This document shows positions 32,999 to 42,074 of a stretch of DNA of 64,000 nt, piece by piece. The stretch's first letter is position 1. The number at the start of each line of letters is the position of its first letter. A program made the translations under genes and the position numbers. The DNA is taken from NCBI RefSeq assembly GCF_029887875.1, contig NZ_JARXRM010000008.1, positions 154,318 through 218,317 on the forward strand. The letters run 5' to 3'. Source of the stretch: Luteimonas endophytica (lineage in GTDB: Bacteria > Pseudomonadota > Gammaproteobacteria > Xanthomonadales > Xanthomonadaceae). The notes beneath the pieces are model-generated. The model was not told the origin of the DNA. It saw only the letters and a program-made list of their open reading frames with translations, and ran no database searches.

Positions 32999-35695
32999 TC
33001 ATCTTTGCGGAGTCGTCGCTCCCTCCCTGATCAACCGGGCGACACGAGTCTCCTCGGCTGCCAGCTGTGAGGAGTCCTGCGCCAGCAGAGGATCGATGTG
33101 GCGTGCGCGCACCCTTGCCGCCTCGCCGTGCCGCCCTGCGGCTTCCAGGGCGCCGACCAGCGCCCACGCAACCTCGGCCGTCGCACTGTCGTCGTCGCCA
33201 TTCTGATCTATGCTGGCCTGCAGCAGGTCCTGGTAGGCCGAAACCGCCGCTGCAGCATGGCCTCGCTCCATCAGGATCTCTGCCTGCGCATGCAGCGCCG
33301 TCCGCAGAAGTTGCTCGCGCATGCCAAGTATCTCCCGGGCTGCCGGGAGGACCGCAGACAGGACTTCGAACGCCTCTTCCGGGCGGCCGGCGCTGCGCAG
33401 GGTGCCCGCATGCCGGAGCCGGACGCCGAGGGTGTCCGGGTGCTGCGGCCCAAGCACCTCCATCCGCAACGCGATCACCTCCTCTTCCATAGGCAGCGCG
33501 AGGTCGAAGTTGCCCATGCGCGCATGGAGCGACGCCAGGTACCAGCGCGTCCTGAGAGTCTGTGGGTGCCGTGCGCCGAGGACGCGGGTGCGCGCCTCGA
33601 GCACGGCCTCCAGCTCGGGCAGGGCTTCGTCGTACTGCCCCAGCTCCATGAGGTCCGAAGCCAGGTTGGAACGGTTGCTGAGCGTCATGGGATGCTCGTT
33701 GCCGAGACGCCGCCGGTTGACGCTGGAGAGTCGTCTGTTGAGCATCGCCGCTTCTTCCAGGCTGCCGCTCTCCGCATAGACCGCAGCCAGGTTGCCGGCC
33801 GCCTTGAGCGTGGCGTCGGCCTCGAATCCCTCTTCCGCCTCGTGCAAGGCGAACAACCGCTCGAAGCACTCCTTCGCGCGATCGAAATCGCGGGTGCGGG
33901 CATAGCTGATGCAGAGATTGTTGAGCACCTGGAGCGCTACCTGGCCCTCTCCCGCGCCCCGCCCCTCAAGTGCATCGTACAACTGCTGCTGCATGCGCCG
34001 CGCCTCGTCGAGGTCGCCCTGGCTTCCGATCGCTTCGCTCAGCGCGAGTTGCAGAAGGACGCGTTCCTCGTCCGCCGCATCCTGACCGGCAGCATCTGCG
34101 AGCGCAGCCTCCAGGATCCGGCGCGCTTCCTCCGGCCGCGCGGAGCGGATCAGCGCGGTGGCCTGACGCTGCCGGGCCTGCAAGGTGCGCGGATGATCCG
34201 CCCCGAAGGTACGGGTACGAGAATCGGCGACCTGGCCGTAGGCGCGAGCCGCTTCTTCATACAGGCCGAGCTCATGACGCACCCGCGCAACCGACTCGCG
34301 CAGCTCGGTGGCGAGCGCAGGCTCGGCAACGAATTCGCGCCCAATGGCCGATTCAGCGGCAACGAGGATGTGACGGTCAATGAGCCGCCGCGCGGTGTCG
34401 GCGGTGCTGGCCGACGCCAGCGCCTCGTCGAGCGCATCAATGCTCTGTGGAGCAGCCTCGGCGATCTGGCCGCGCAGATCCTCGGATAAGCCGATGCCCA
34501 TTGCCTGGATGTCGATTCCCTGCAGCATCGCCTGCTGGAACGCGACGACCTTTTCCAGCTCGGCGCTGCGTTCCTGCGCTACCGCGCGCTGCTCGCGCGC
34601 CTGCATCAAGCCAGTCAACGAAAGCGCCAGTCCCGCCAATATCGCAACGGCCATGGCTGCGCCGGCGGCAAAGGCGACCCGGTGCCGGCGAACGAACCGA
34701 CCCCAGACGTATCCGCGCCGCGCGGGCACCGCAGCCAGCGGACGGCCATCGAGCGAGCGGCGCAGGTCTTCCGCGAGCCCGGCGGCGGAGGCGTAGCGCA
34801 GGGCGCGGTCATCGGCCGCCGCCTTCGTCACCACCCAGTCCAGCTCCTCGCGCAACGACCGCAGCAGCCGCGCGCCGCTGGTGCCGCGTTCCGCGGCCGC
34901 GCGTTCGACCTCGGCCCTGCCGAGCGCGGCCAGCCGGGCCGACGGCCGCAACATCGCACCGTCGGCGCCGGCCTGCGGGCGGCAGCCGGTCAGCAGCACG
35001 TGCAGCAGCACGCCGAGCGAGTAGATGTCGCTGCGGGTGTCGACCGAGGCCGGGTCCGTGGCCTGCTCCGGGCTCATGTAGGCCGGGGTGCCCGCGCGGT
35101 CCTCCGAACCGCTGCCATAGCCGATCGATCCGGGCGAGCCCAGCGTGGCGATCCCGAAGTCGATGATCTTGGGCAGCGCGCGGCCGTCGATCCCGGCGAC
35201 CAGCACGTTGGCCGGCTTGATGTCGCGATGGATCACGCCCTTCTGGTGCGCGTGCTGCACGCCCTCGCAGATCCGCACCAACAGCTCTATGCGCGCGCGC
35301 AGCGGCAGCCGCGCCTGGCGGCAGTAGGCGTCCACCGGGGCGCCGTCGATCAGCTCCATCGCCGAATAGGGATGGCCGTCGGCGGTGCCGGCGTCGTAGA
35401 TCTGCGCGATCGCCGGGTGGCTCATCTGCGCCAGCAGCTGGCGCTCGACCTCGAAGCGCGCGCGCTGCACGGCGTCGAGCTCGCGGTGCCTCATCAGCTT
35501 CAGCGCGACCTGGCGCCGCACCGGCTCGAGCTGCTCGGCCAGGTAGACTTCGCCCATCCCGCCGCGGCCGAGCAGCGAGACCAGGCGGTAGTGGCCGACG
35601 CGCGCACCGGGCGCGTAGGCGCCGGCCTCGACCTCAGGCCGCGCCGGAAGCGCCAGCGTCTGCTGGGTCTCCCCGACGTTGTCCGACTCCCCCAT
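32999..35695 (-). CDS. Transmembrane Hanks-type Ser/Thr protein kinase with TPR-like tail
   Basis: 898 aa. The kinase domain (about 35-315) is complete: GRGGMGEVY glycine loop, VALK with Lys66, HRDIKPAN with Asp158, DFG at 179-181, and GTPAYMSPEQ in the activation segment. One membrane helix lies at about 340-362. The C-terminal 500 residues are helical TPR repeats of the kinesin-light-chain-like type (repeated ARTRVLGARHPQTLRTRWYL-type units) and would face the periplasm. It is divergent from a BTAD regulator (264-bp gap) and followed by a small secreted peptide gene. Substrates are unknown. Confidence 0.92.
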   Translation of the reverse strand: MGESDNVGETQQTLALPARPEVEAGAYAPGARVGHYRLVSLLGRGGMGEVYLAEQLEPVRRQVALKLMRHRELDAVQRARFEVERQLLAQMSHPAIAQIYDAGTADGHPYSAMELIDGAPVDAYCRQARLPLRARIELLVRICEGVQHAHQKGVIHRDIKPANVLVAGIDGRALPKIIDFGIATLGSPGSIGYGSGSEDRAGTPAYMSPEQATDPASVDTRSDIYSLGVLLHVLLTGCRPQAGADGAMLRPSARLAALGRAEVERAAAERGTSGARLLRSLREELDWVVTKAAADDRALRYASAAGLAEDLRRSLDGRPLAAVPARRGYVWGRFVRRHRVAFAAGAAMAVAILAGLALSLTGLMQAREQRAVAQERSAELEKVVAFQQAMLQGIDIQAMGIGLSEDLRGQIAEAAPQSIDALDEALASASTADTARRLIDRHILVAAESAIGREFVAEPALATELRESVARVRHELGLYEEAARAYGQVADSRTRTFGADHPRTLQARQRQATALIRSARPEEARRILEAALADAAGQDAADEERVLLQLALSEAIGSQGDLDEARRMQQQLYDALEGRGAGEGQVALQVLNNLCISYARTRDFDRAKECFERLFALHEAEEGFEADATLKAAGNLAAVYAESGSLEEAAMLNRRLSSVNRRRLGNEHPMTLSNRSNLASDLMELGQYDEALPELEAVLEARTRVLGARHPQTLRTRWYLASLHARMGNFDLALPMEEEVIALRMEVLGPQHPDTLGVRLRHAGTLRSAGRPEEAFEVLSAVLPAAREILGMREQLLRTALHAQAEILMERGHAAAAVSAYQDLLQASIDQNGDDDSATAEVAWALVGALEAAGRHGEAARVRARHIDPLLAQDSSQLAAEETRVARLIREGATTPQR

Positions 35696-35959
35696 CGCCC
35701 GCGCCCCCTGTCCTGTCGCGGGCAGATGGTAGCCGATCGCGATGCTTCCCTCGCGCGGGCGACGCGTTTACCGGCGGTGGTGGCTTCGCTATGCTTGCCC
35801 GTCCTGGCCCGGGCCGGCTCCGCCGGGTGCGATCGCGTTTCCGGCGCGCGGCACCGGCGCATCGCGCGTACGCCGCGCCGCGCCGGGTCGGATGGGACCG
35901 ACCGCGATCGCGCCACTCTGGGGACCTGCGCCTTCCATGAACGCCGTTGCCGAACCCGC
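35696..35959. other. divergent regulatory gap between kinase and BTAD regulator
   Basis: 264 bp shared by the two divergent genes. No clear -35/-10 pair found. A 32-codon frame (35937-36035, MNAVAEPAWTWARAAL) overlaps the start of the regulator and ends in GTGA, where GTG could be an alternative start of the regulator. Confidence 0.4.
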
Positions 35960-36826
35960 ATGGACCTGGGCGCGCGCAGCGTTGGCGGCGTGTCGGCCCC
36001 TGCCGGCGCGCCGGGTACCGGGGCACCGGAAGTGAGCGACCCGTCGACCGCGCCGTCGATGCCGCGGCTGCGGCTGCTCGGCATGGGCCGGCTGGTCGAT
36101 CCGGACGGACGCGACCTGTCGCTCCAGTACCGCAAGGGCTGGGCGCTGCTCGGCTACCTCGCGGTGGAACGCGACCGCCGTCACGCGCGCGAGCAGCTCG
36201 CCGCGCTGTTCTGGCCGGAACTCGGCGCCGCGGCCGCGCGCACCAACCTGCGCCAGGTGCTGGCGGACCTGCAGGAGACGTTCCGCCGGCTCGGCCTCGA
36301 GGGGCTGATCGCGGCCGACCGCGACACCATCGGCCTGCTGCCCGGCCGCCGTTCGCGGGTGCTGTTCGACATCGACCTGCTCGACCCGCTGATCGTGCCC
36401 GAGGACGATGCGGTCGAGGCCCTGGCCGGGCCGTCCTGGCACCACGCCGGCATGCTGCTCGAAAGCGTGCGGATGGACGGCTGCAGCGAGTTCGAGGATT
36501 GGCTGCAGTACACCCGCCAGCATTTCTTCCGGCGCGAGGTGCGCCTGATGGAACGGCTGCGCGCGCGCTACCGCGCCGAGCGACGGCACGCGGAGGCCGC
36601 CGACATCGCCCACCGCCTGGTCCGCATCGACGGCTGGAACGAGGCGCACCACCGCGCCCTGATGGAGATCCTCGCCGCGGACGGCGCCCGCCATCACGCA
36701 CTGCAGGTGTACGCCGAACTCGAGCGCAACCTGCGCCGCAGCCTGGACTGCGAGCCTGATCCGCTGACCCGCGCGCTGCGCGAGGAGATCGCCGGCGCCG
36801 CGCGCGCGGCCGGCAGCCCGGCCTGA
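35960..36826 (+). CDS. SARP/BTAD-type transcriptional regulator
   Basis: About 288 aa if ATG 35960 is used; GTG 36032 and ATG 36059 are alternatives, and no start has a good ribosome site. An OmpR-like winged-helix region (LRLLGMGRLVDPDGRDLSLQYRKGWALLGYLAVERDRRHAREQLAALFWP) is followed by a bacterial transcriptional activator domain (about 150-285) made of TPR-like helices (RYRAERRHAEAADIAHRLVRIDGWNEAHHRALMEIL). Such regulators activate neighbouring gene sets. Its partner is probably the divergent Ser/Thr kinase; phosphorylation control is a guess. The next gene, convergent 31 bp away, ends the pilus operon. Confidence 0.8.
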   Translation: MDLGARSVGGVSAPAGAPGTGAPEVSDPSTAPSMPRLRLLGMGRLVDPDGRDLSLQYRKGWALLGYLAVERDRRHAREQLAALFWPELGAAAARTNLRQVLADLQETFRRLGLEGLIAADRDTIGLLPGRRSRVLFDIDLLDPLIVPEDDAVEALAGPSWHHAGMLLESVRMDGCSEFEDWLQYTRQHFFRREVRLMERLRARYRAERRHAEAADIAHRLVRIDGWNEAHHRALMEILAADGARHHALQVYAELERNLRRSLDCEPDPLTRALREEIAGAARAAGSPA

Positions 36827-36857
36827 GCGCCGCGGCGCGCGTGCCGTCCGCCGCGCG

Positions 36858-38036
36858 CTACGGGACTGCATAGAGCCCGGCCGCATCGGCGCCCTTGGCG
36901 TTTTCCAGCACCAGCGGCGCCAATGCCGCGGAATTGTCGATCGGCCCGTCGATGTCGTCGTACAGTTCCCTGGCCTCGTCCAGGGCGATCGCCGAGGTCA
37001 CCACGAACGCGATCGCCGCCGCCTCGGTCGCCGCGGCGGCCGCCACCGCGGCGGCCGCGAGCCCGACCCGGTAGGAGATCGCGCCGGTGCTGGCCAGGCT
37101 CTCGGCCGCTGCGTCGAGCACGCCGGCGGCCGCCGAGACGATCTGCGCGGCGCCGGCCACCGCCGCGGCGTCGGCGGAGATCTGCGCGGCGATCGCCAGC
37201 TGCCGGGCCACCTCCAGCTGGCGCTTGTAGTCGCGCAGCGCCTTGAGGTGCACCTCCGCGGCCGCGGCGGCGTTGAAGTGCGCGTAGGCCGCCGGCCCGA
37301 GGTTGTCGCCGCAGCGCATCCGCGTCCACAGCTGGTCGGTGCCGACCGCCAGCACCTGGTCGTGGTAGTCGGCGCTGCCCGGGCGCCGCGGCGAGGCGAA
37401 CGCGAGCGAACCGCCGCGGTGGATCGGCGCCAGGCCCTCCGGCACCGTCGGCGCGGCCAGCGCGTAGGCGACGTTCTGGGCGATCGCGTCCGGCTGGTCC
37501 TCGCGGCGGGTGTGGACGAACCCCGGGTCGGCGGGCAGGCGCATCGCCTCGCGCAGGGCGTGGCAGAGGTCGAGGCCGTTGCGCGTGCCGAGCGGAAGAC
37601 CCGCGGCGCTATCGCCGTCGACCTGGAGCGGGCGCGGCCGGTCGCTGAGCACCGCCAGGTCGGCGTCGCGCTCGGGATCGGCATCGGCGCGGCGCAGCAC
37701 CCCGTAGCGGATCCTGCCGGCGCGCCGGTCCGGCAGGCCCAGCGCCGCGTACGGCAGCCAGCCCACGCTCGCGGCGCAGCTCTCGGCCCCACCGTCGTCG
37801 GCGGCCGGGCACGGCAGGCGCCCGTTGACCATGGCATAGGCGAGCAGTGCATCGTCGGCGCGCACCATCAGCTCGCGTCCGGCGACGTTGCGCTGCTCCA
37901 CCGCGGCCACCCCGACCCAGCGCGCCAGCAGGATCCCGGCCACCCCGAGGATCACCACCGCCACCGCCAGCTCGACCAGCGAGAAGCCCCGCTGCCGCAC
38001 GCCCATGCGCTGCCCCATGCCCTGCCCCCTGCTCAT
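36858..38036 (-). CDS. Large prepilin-like protein 3 (392 aa)
   Basis: Last gene of the pilus operon. It has a type IV prepilin N-terminus: cleavage site G17/F18 with FSLVELAVAVVILG and Glu at +5. It then has a conserved LPCPAADDGG...GWLPYAALGLP region and GLDLCHALREA, shared with the other large prepilins here. The second half is an Ala-rich helical segment (about 250-350, AAAVAGAAQIVSAAAGVLDAA). ATG 38036 overlaps the preceding stop (ATGA). Ordinary pseudopilins are 150-250 aa, so the C-terminal helical addition is unusual. Probably a minor, tip-located subunit; function inferred from position. Confidence 0.8.
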   Translation of the reverse strand: MSRGQGMGQRMGVRQRGFSLVELAVAVVILGVAGILLARWVGVAAVEQRNVAGRELMVRADDALLAYAMVNGRLPCPAADDGGAESCAASVGWLPYAALGLPDRRAGRIRYGVLRRADADPERDADLAVLSDRPRPLQVDGDSAAGLPLGTRNGLDLCHALREAMRLPADPGFVHTRREDQPDAIAQNVAYALAAPTVPEGLAPIHRGGSLAFASPRRPGSADYHDQVLAVGTDQLWTRMRCGDNLGPAAYAHFNAAAAAEVHLKALRDYKRQLEVARQLAIAAQISADAAAVAGAAQIVSAAAGVLDAAAESLASTGAISYRVGLAAAAVAAAAATEAAAIAFVVTSAIALDEARELYDDIDGPIDNSAALAPLVLENAKGADAAGLYAVP

Positions 38037-39112
38037 GCGCCCAGCCCCGCGGCATCCAGCTCGCGCAGCCGTTCGCGCGCCTGCTGCTCCAGCGCCTGCA
38101 TGCGCTGCAGGTTGGCCTGCGCGGCCAGCTCGTTGGCGCGTGCCGTCTCCACCGCCTCGACCGCATCCGCCTGGTCGGCCACCGCCAGGGTCAGGTTGGC
38201 GATCGCGGTGGCCATCTGCGCCACCGCCACGACCTGCTCGGCCACGCCGATCGCGATCGCGACGGCGTCCGGCGGCCAGCCGGCGGCGATCTGCAGGATC
38301 GAGATCACCTCGCTGACCACGCCGAAGGCGACCTCGAACGAGCCCGAGGCCACCGCGACGTCGGCGTTGAGCTTGTTCAGTTCGGCGGTGCGGATGTCGA
38401 AGGTGCGGAACTCGAGGTAGCGCTCGGCGACCCGGCGGATGTCGTACGCGGCCATCGCCGCGCGCGCGCCGCCCTGCACCCGCGCCACGCGGTCCGGGCA
38501 GGCCAGCCGCGCGGCCAGTTCGCCCAGGCCCAGCGCGGCCACCGGCGGCCGCCCCGACACCGCGGCCTCCGACCCGGGCAACGCGAACTGCGGCGCCGCC
38601 ATGCGTTCGTGGCCGGCGCCGCCGGCGTGCGCCAGCGCGAACGCCGCCGGCACCCCCAGCCCCGCCATCGGCGCGGCGGCCGCCTGCTCCGCGGCGAGGC
38701 TGGCGCAGAAGTCGAGGCCGTTGACCGGCGCCGGCGCCGGCGTGGCCGCGGGCGGGTGTTCGGGCTGGAAACGATTGCCGGGCGAGGCCGCCGCCAGCGG
38801 CTGCGGCAACCGGTAGTGCACGCGCCGGCCCGGCGGCAGGCCGAGCGCGCGGGTCGGCAGCCAGCCGACGATCGCGCCGGGATCCTCGATGCCGTCGCCG
38901 TCGGCGTCCGCGTTGGGCAGGCGCAGGTGCGCGCGGGCGTGGCCGACCAGGGCTTCCTCGGCCTGCAGCAGATCGCGCTGCATCGCGTCGGCGGCGCTCA
39001 CCTGGCGCCCCAGCGGCAGCACCTGCACCAGCGCCACCGACAGCAGCGCCATCACCAGCAGCACCACCGCCAGTTCGACGAGAGACCAGCCTGCCTGGCG
39101 ATGCGCGCTCAT
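38033..39112 (-). CDS. Large prepilin-like protein 2 (359 aa)
   Basis: Prepilin N-terminus with cleavage after Gly8 (QAG/WSLVELAVVLLVM) and Glu at +5; +1 is Trp rather than Phe. A LPNADADGDGIEDPGAIVGWLPTRALGLP segment suggests an Asp-rich, possibly calcium-binding loop, followed by NGLDFCASL. The C-terminal 150 residues are Ala/Val-rich helix (AIGVAEQVVAVAQMATAIANL) leading into a coiled coil (QANLQRMQALEQQARERLREL). Start and stop both overlap neighbours by 4 bp. It shares the layout of the genes on each side. Confidence 0.8.
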   Translation of the reverse strand: MSAHRQAGWSLVELAVVLLVMALLSVALVQVLPLGRQVSAADAMQRDLLQAEEALVGHARAHLRLPNADADGDGIEDPGAIVGWLPTRALGLPPGRRVHYRLPQPLAAASPGNRFQPEHPPAATPAPAPVNGLDFCASLAAEQAAAAPMAGLGVPAAFALAHAGGAGHERMAAPQFALPGSEAAVSGRPPVAALGLGELAARLACPDRVARVQGGARAAMAAYDIRRVAERYLEFRTFDIRTAELNKLNADVAVASGSFEVAFGVVSEVISILQIAAGWPPDAVAIAIGVAEQVVAVAQMATAIANLTLAVADQADAVEAVETARANELAAQANLQRMQALEQQARERLRELDAAGLGA

Positions 39113-41298
39113 GGCGCGTCCTCCGGCGCGACCGGCCCGACCGCACCGCGCCAGTCGGCGGCCCGCAGGATGTCTTCCGCGTTCTCCCAGCGATCGACGC
39201 CCGGCACCGGGGTGCCCGGCGGCGCGCCGGCGATGGCGCGCAGGTCGATGCACTGCTGCGCGGCGGTATCGAACCGTTCCTGCAGTTCGGCCAGCTCCTC
39301 GCGCTTGCGCTCCAGCGCCGCGTTCTGGGCGACGAACTGGCGCGCATGCCAGCCATAGGGGCGGCGCGGATCCCAGTCCGGCTGGTCGAGGATGTGCAGG
39401 ACACGGCAATAGGGGGAATAGGCGCCGATGTCCGGATCGTCGGCGACCGGGCACGGGCTCAGGTTGTAGCGCACCACGTACACGTCGTGCAGGTTGCCGA
39501 GCCGCTGTCGCTGCTGGTCGCGCTCGGCGCGCGCCTGGTCGCGGGCCGCGACCGCATCCTGCCACTCCTGGTGCATGGTGGCGATGCACTTGACCGCGGG
39601 GTTGCCGCACTCGCGCAGGTCGGCCAAGCCCTTGCGGTAGGAATCGCAGCGGTACTGGTCCACGGTCGACTGGATGTCGGCGCAGGCCTGCGGGATCAGC
39701 ACGGTCTCCATGTGCAGCGCGCTGGCGACCGCGTCGTCGTGGACGCGCTTGGCCGCCTCGGCCGTCTCCACGCCCTGTTCGTAGGCCAGGCGCAGGTCCT
39801 CGTAGCGGCGGATCGCCTGCAGGTTCTCCTGCAGCCGGGTATTGAGCAGGGCCGCGGCGCCGGCCTGGTCCGGATCCGAAGGGTCGACCCCGTGGCGGGC
39901 GTACTCGATCTTCGCCGAAGGATCGGCGGCCCAGTCGTCCAGCACCGCCTGGTGGATGGCGACTCGCGTCTCCAGCACCGCGACCTCCGCCTGCACCGGC
40001 ACCAGCTGCTGCTCCAGCCCGTCCTGCCAGACGAACTGTCCGGGCACGGGCTGATGGTTGCCGTCCAGCACCGGCACCATGCCGCCGTGCGCCGAGGTGC
40101 AGACGGTGTCGGCGAGCTCGCCGTAGTCGGCCTGGCTGCCGCCCCCGACCTCCCCGGTCGCCATCTGGTAGGCCACGGTCGTGGCCGCCAGCGCCCCGCT
40201 GGTCACCGCCAGGGCCGCGGCATTGGCGGCGATCGCGGCGCCGGAGGTCGCCACCGCCGCCACCGCCAGCCCCACCGCGGTGCTGTAGACCGGGATCAGC
40301 GCGCACTGCGCCCAGGGCGGCAGCGCGCAGGCCGCGATCGCCGCCGACAGCTGCGCGGAGGCGGTGGCCAGGGTGCTGATCGAATTGCTCAGGTTGGCGC
40401 TGGCCAGCGCCACCGCGGACACCGCGAACACCTCGTTGACGATCGCGAACGCCAGCGACACCTCGGCGTTGGCGCGATTGAATTCCTGGAACTCCTCCAC
40501 CGTTTCGGCCACCGTCACCGATCCCGACAGCAGATCGACCGACGCCAGCGCGACATTGTCCGGCGCGTCCGGACGGGCGAAGCGGCAACCGAGGGCGTGG
40601 CCGAGCTCGCGCAGGTCGCGGACCCGGACGCGGTCGTCGTAGTCGGCGTCTCCCCGGCGCCAGGGCGCCTCCATCACCACCGAATCGGAGGCGTTGCGGT
40701 CGTCGAGCCTGCCGGCCACGCCGGCGTCGGGCCCGGCCGCGGCGATGCCGTAGGCGACGTTCATCGGGGTGCCGCCGCGGTCGAGCACGTGCGCGGCGGA
40801 TGCATCCACCCCGACGCCCTGGGCATCGGCCAGCATCCTGCAGAAGTCGAGCCCGTTGACGGCGTCGAAGTCGCGCGCGTCGCCGGCCAGGTCGACCGGG
40901 CTGTAGCGATTCTGGGCCACCGCCAGGTCCGGCGCGGCACCGCCGCCGCGGTAGGCCATGTAGCGCATCGGCCCGATTCCACGTCCGTTGCCGGCGGCGC
41001 CGGCCAGCGAGCGCAGCGGCAGCCAGCCCTTGGCATTGCCGGCGGCGCAGTTCTCCGCGCCGTGCACCTCGTCGGCCGGACATGGCAGCCGCGCGTTGGC
41101 CGCGGCGAAGGCCATCACCGCCTCGTCGGCCCAGGCCAGCGCCTGCTCCTGGGTGGTGGCCTGCCGCGCAGGCTTCGGCGCATGCAGCAGCACCGCGGCG
41201 GCCGCCAGCGCCGCGCCGATCGCCAGCACCACCAGCAGCGCCTGCAGCAGGCCGGCGCCGCGCTGGCGCCGCGGCGACGCGCCCGCGCGCGCCTTCAC
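39109..41298 (-). CDS. Very large prepilin-like protein 1 (729 aa), lacking Glu5
   Basis: Starts at GTG 41298, overlapping the previous stop (GTGA). N-terminus RRQRGAGLLQALLVVLAIGAALAAAAVLL resembles a prepilin helix, but Gln stands where Glu is expected at +5, as in the GspK class of type II secretion. Next comes LPCPADEVHGAENC...GWLPLRSLAG and VNGLDFCRML, then an Ala-rich region (about 290-370) and a long Cys-containing coiled-coil-like region (430-729) with about eight Cys. It is the largest pilin-like protein in the operon. A GspK-like tip role is inferred from the missing Glu5, size and place before two other large prepilins. Confidence 0.75.
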   Translation of the reverse strand: MKARAGASPRRQRGAGLLQALLVVLAIGAALAAAAVLLHAPKPARQATTQEQALAWADEAVMAFAAANARLPCPADEVHGAENCAAGNAKGWLPLRSLAGAAGNGRGIGPMRYMAYRGGGAAPDLAVAQNRYSPVDLAGDARDFDAVNGLDFCRMLADAQGVGVDASAAHVLDRGGTPMNVAYGIAAAGPDAGVAGRLDDRNASDSVVMEAPWRRGDADYDDRVRVRDLRELGHALGCRFARPDAPDNVALASVDLLSGSVTVAETVEEFQEFNRANAEVSLAFAIVNEVFAVSAVALASANLSNSISTLATASAQLSAAIAACALPPWAQCALIPVYSTAVGLAVAAVATSGAAIAANAAALAVTSGALAATTVAYQMATGEVGGGSQADYGELADTVCTSAHGGMVPVLDGNHQPVPGQFVWQDGLEQQLVPVQAEVAVLETRVAIHQAVLDDWAADPSAKIEYARHGVDPSDPDQAGAAALLNTRLQENLQAIRRYEDLRLAYEQGVETAEAAKRVHDDAVASALHMETVLIPQACADIQSTVDQYRCDSYRKGLADLRECGNPAVKCIATMHQEWQDAVAARDQARAERDQQRQRLGNLHDVYVVRYNLSPCPVADDPDIGAYSPYCRVLHILDQPDWDPRRPYGWHARQFVAQNAALERKREELAELQERFDTAAQQCIDLRAIAGAPPGTPVPGVDRWENAEDILRAADWRGAVGPVAPEDAP

Positions 41299-42062
41299 TG
41301 GGTCATCCTCAGGTAGCCCTCCAGGACCACGATCTGGCCGCCGACATCGGGGTCGTCGTCCGGATCGTCGCTGTCGTAGGTGAGGGTCTCGTCGCTGCTC
41401 CAGGTGCGCGCCGCCGGATCGGCCGGGGTGGCGACGGCGTTGTGCCGCCCGCGCTCGCGCAGCCGTCCGAACAGCGCGTCGACGGCGCCATCGACGCGGT
41501 TGTCGAGGAAGGTCGCCAGTTCCGGGGTCAGGCCGGACAGGTACATGACGTTGCGCGGCCTTTGCACGTGGCTGCCGGCGCTGGTGGGCGACGGCTCGGA
41601 CCAGTCGTCGAGCGCGACGAAGCAGACCTGCAGCTCCTGCGGGTTGCCGCCGCTGTCGCGGTAGACGTAGCGGGTCTCCAGGCCCTCGCCGCGCCCCTGA
41701 GGCAGGCTCACCCCGCGCTCGAGCATCGCCAGCCGCAGTTCGTCGCCGCACAGCGCGGCGGCCGGGAAGTCTCCGGGGATCGGCCCGGTGCCGAGCACCC
41801 TGCCCTGCGGATCGGCCAGGCTGTCGCCGGGCACCGCGCCGACCTGCGCCACGTAGCGCTCGTAGGCCAGCAGCCAGCCCTGCACGAACTCGCTGGCGAT
41901 GCGCTCGGCGACCGCGCCGCGATAGACGTCGCGGCCGACGCTGACCGCACCGATGATCAGCGCGATCACTACCAGCACCACCGACAGTTCCACCAGGGTG
42001 AAGCCGGCCGCCGGGGGCCAAGGGCGGCCGGCGCGCCGGCACGATCGGGCTTGGATCTGCAT
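41295..42062 (-). CDS. Type IV pilin-like protein, second paralogue
   Basis: 255 aa with cleavage site AAG/FTLVELSVVLVVIALIIGAV (Gly20) and Glu at +5. The globular part shares GNPQELQVCF, LSGLTPELATFLDNRVDG and the C-terminal GYLRMTQ with the first pilin of the operon (53014-53817), so the two are paralogues. An Asp-rich stretch TYDSDDPDDDPDVGG near the end may bind a cation. It follows mshG by 12 bp, with a GGAGCC ribosome site. A minor or alternative pilin is likely. Confidence 0.85.
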   Translation of the reverse strand: MQIQARSCRRAGRPWPPAAGFTLVELSVVLVVIALIIGAVSVGRDVYRGAVAERIASEFVQGWLLAYERYVAQVGAVPGDSLADPQGRVLGTGPIPGDFPAAALCGDELRLAMLERGVSLPQGRGEGLETRYVYRDSGGNPQELQVCFVALDDWSEPSPTSAGSHVQRPRNVMYLSGLTPELATFLDNRVDGAVDALFGRLRERGRHNAVATPADPAARTWSSDETLTYDSDDPDDDPDVGGQIVVLEGYLRMTQ

Positions 42063-42074
42063 GGGTGGCTCCTC

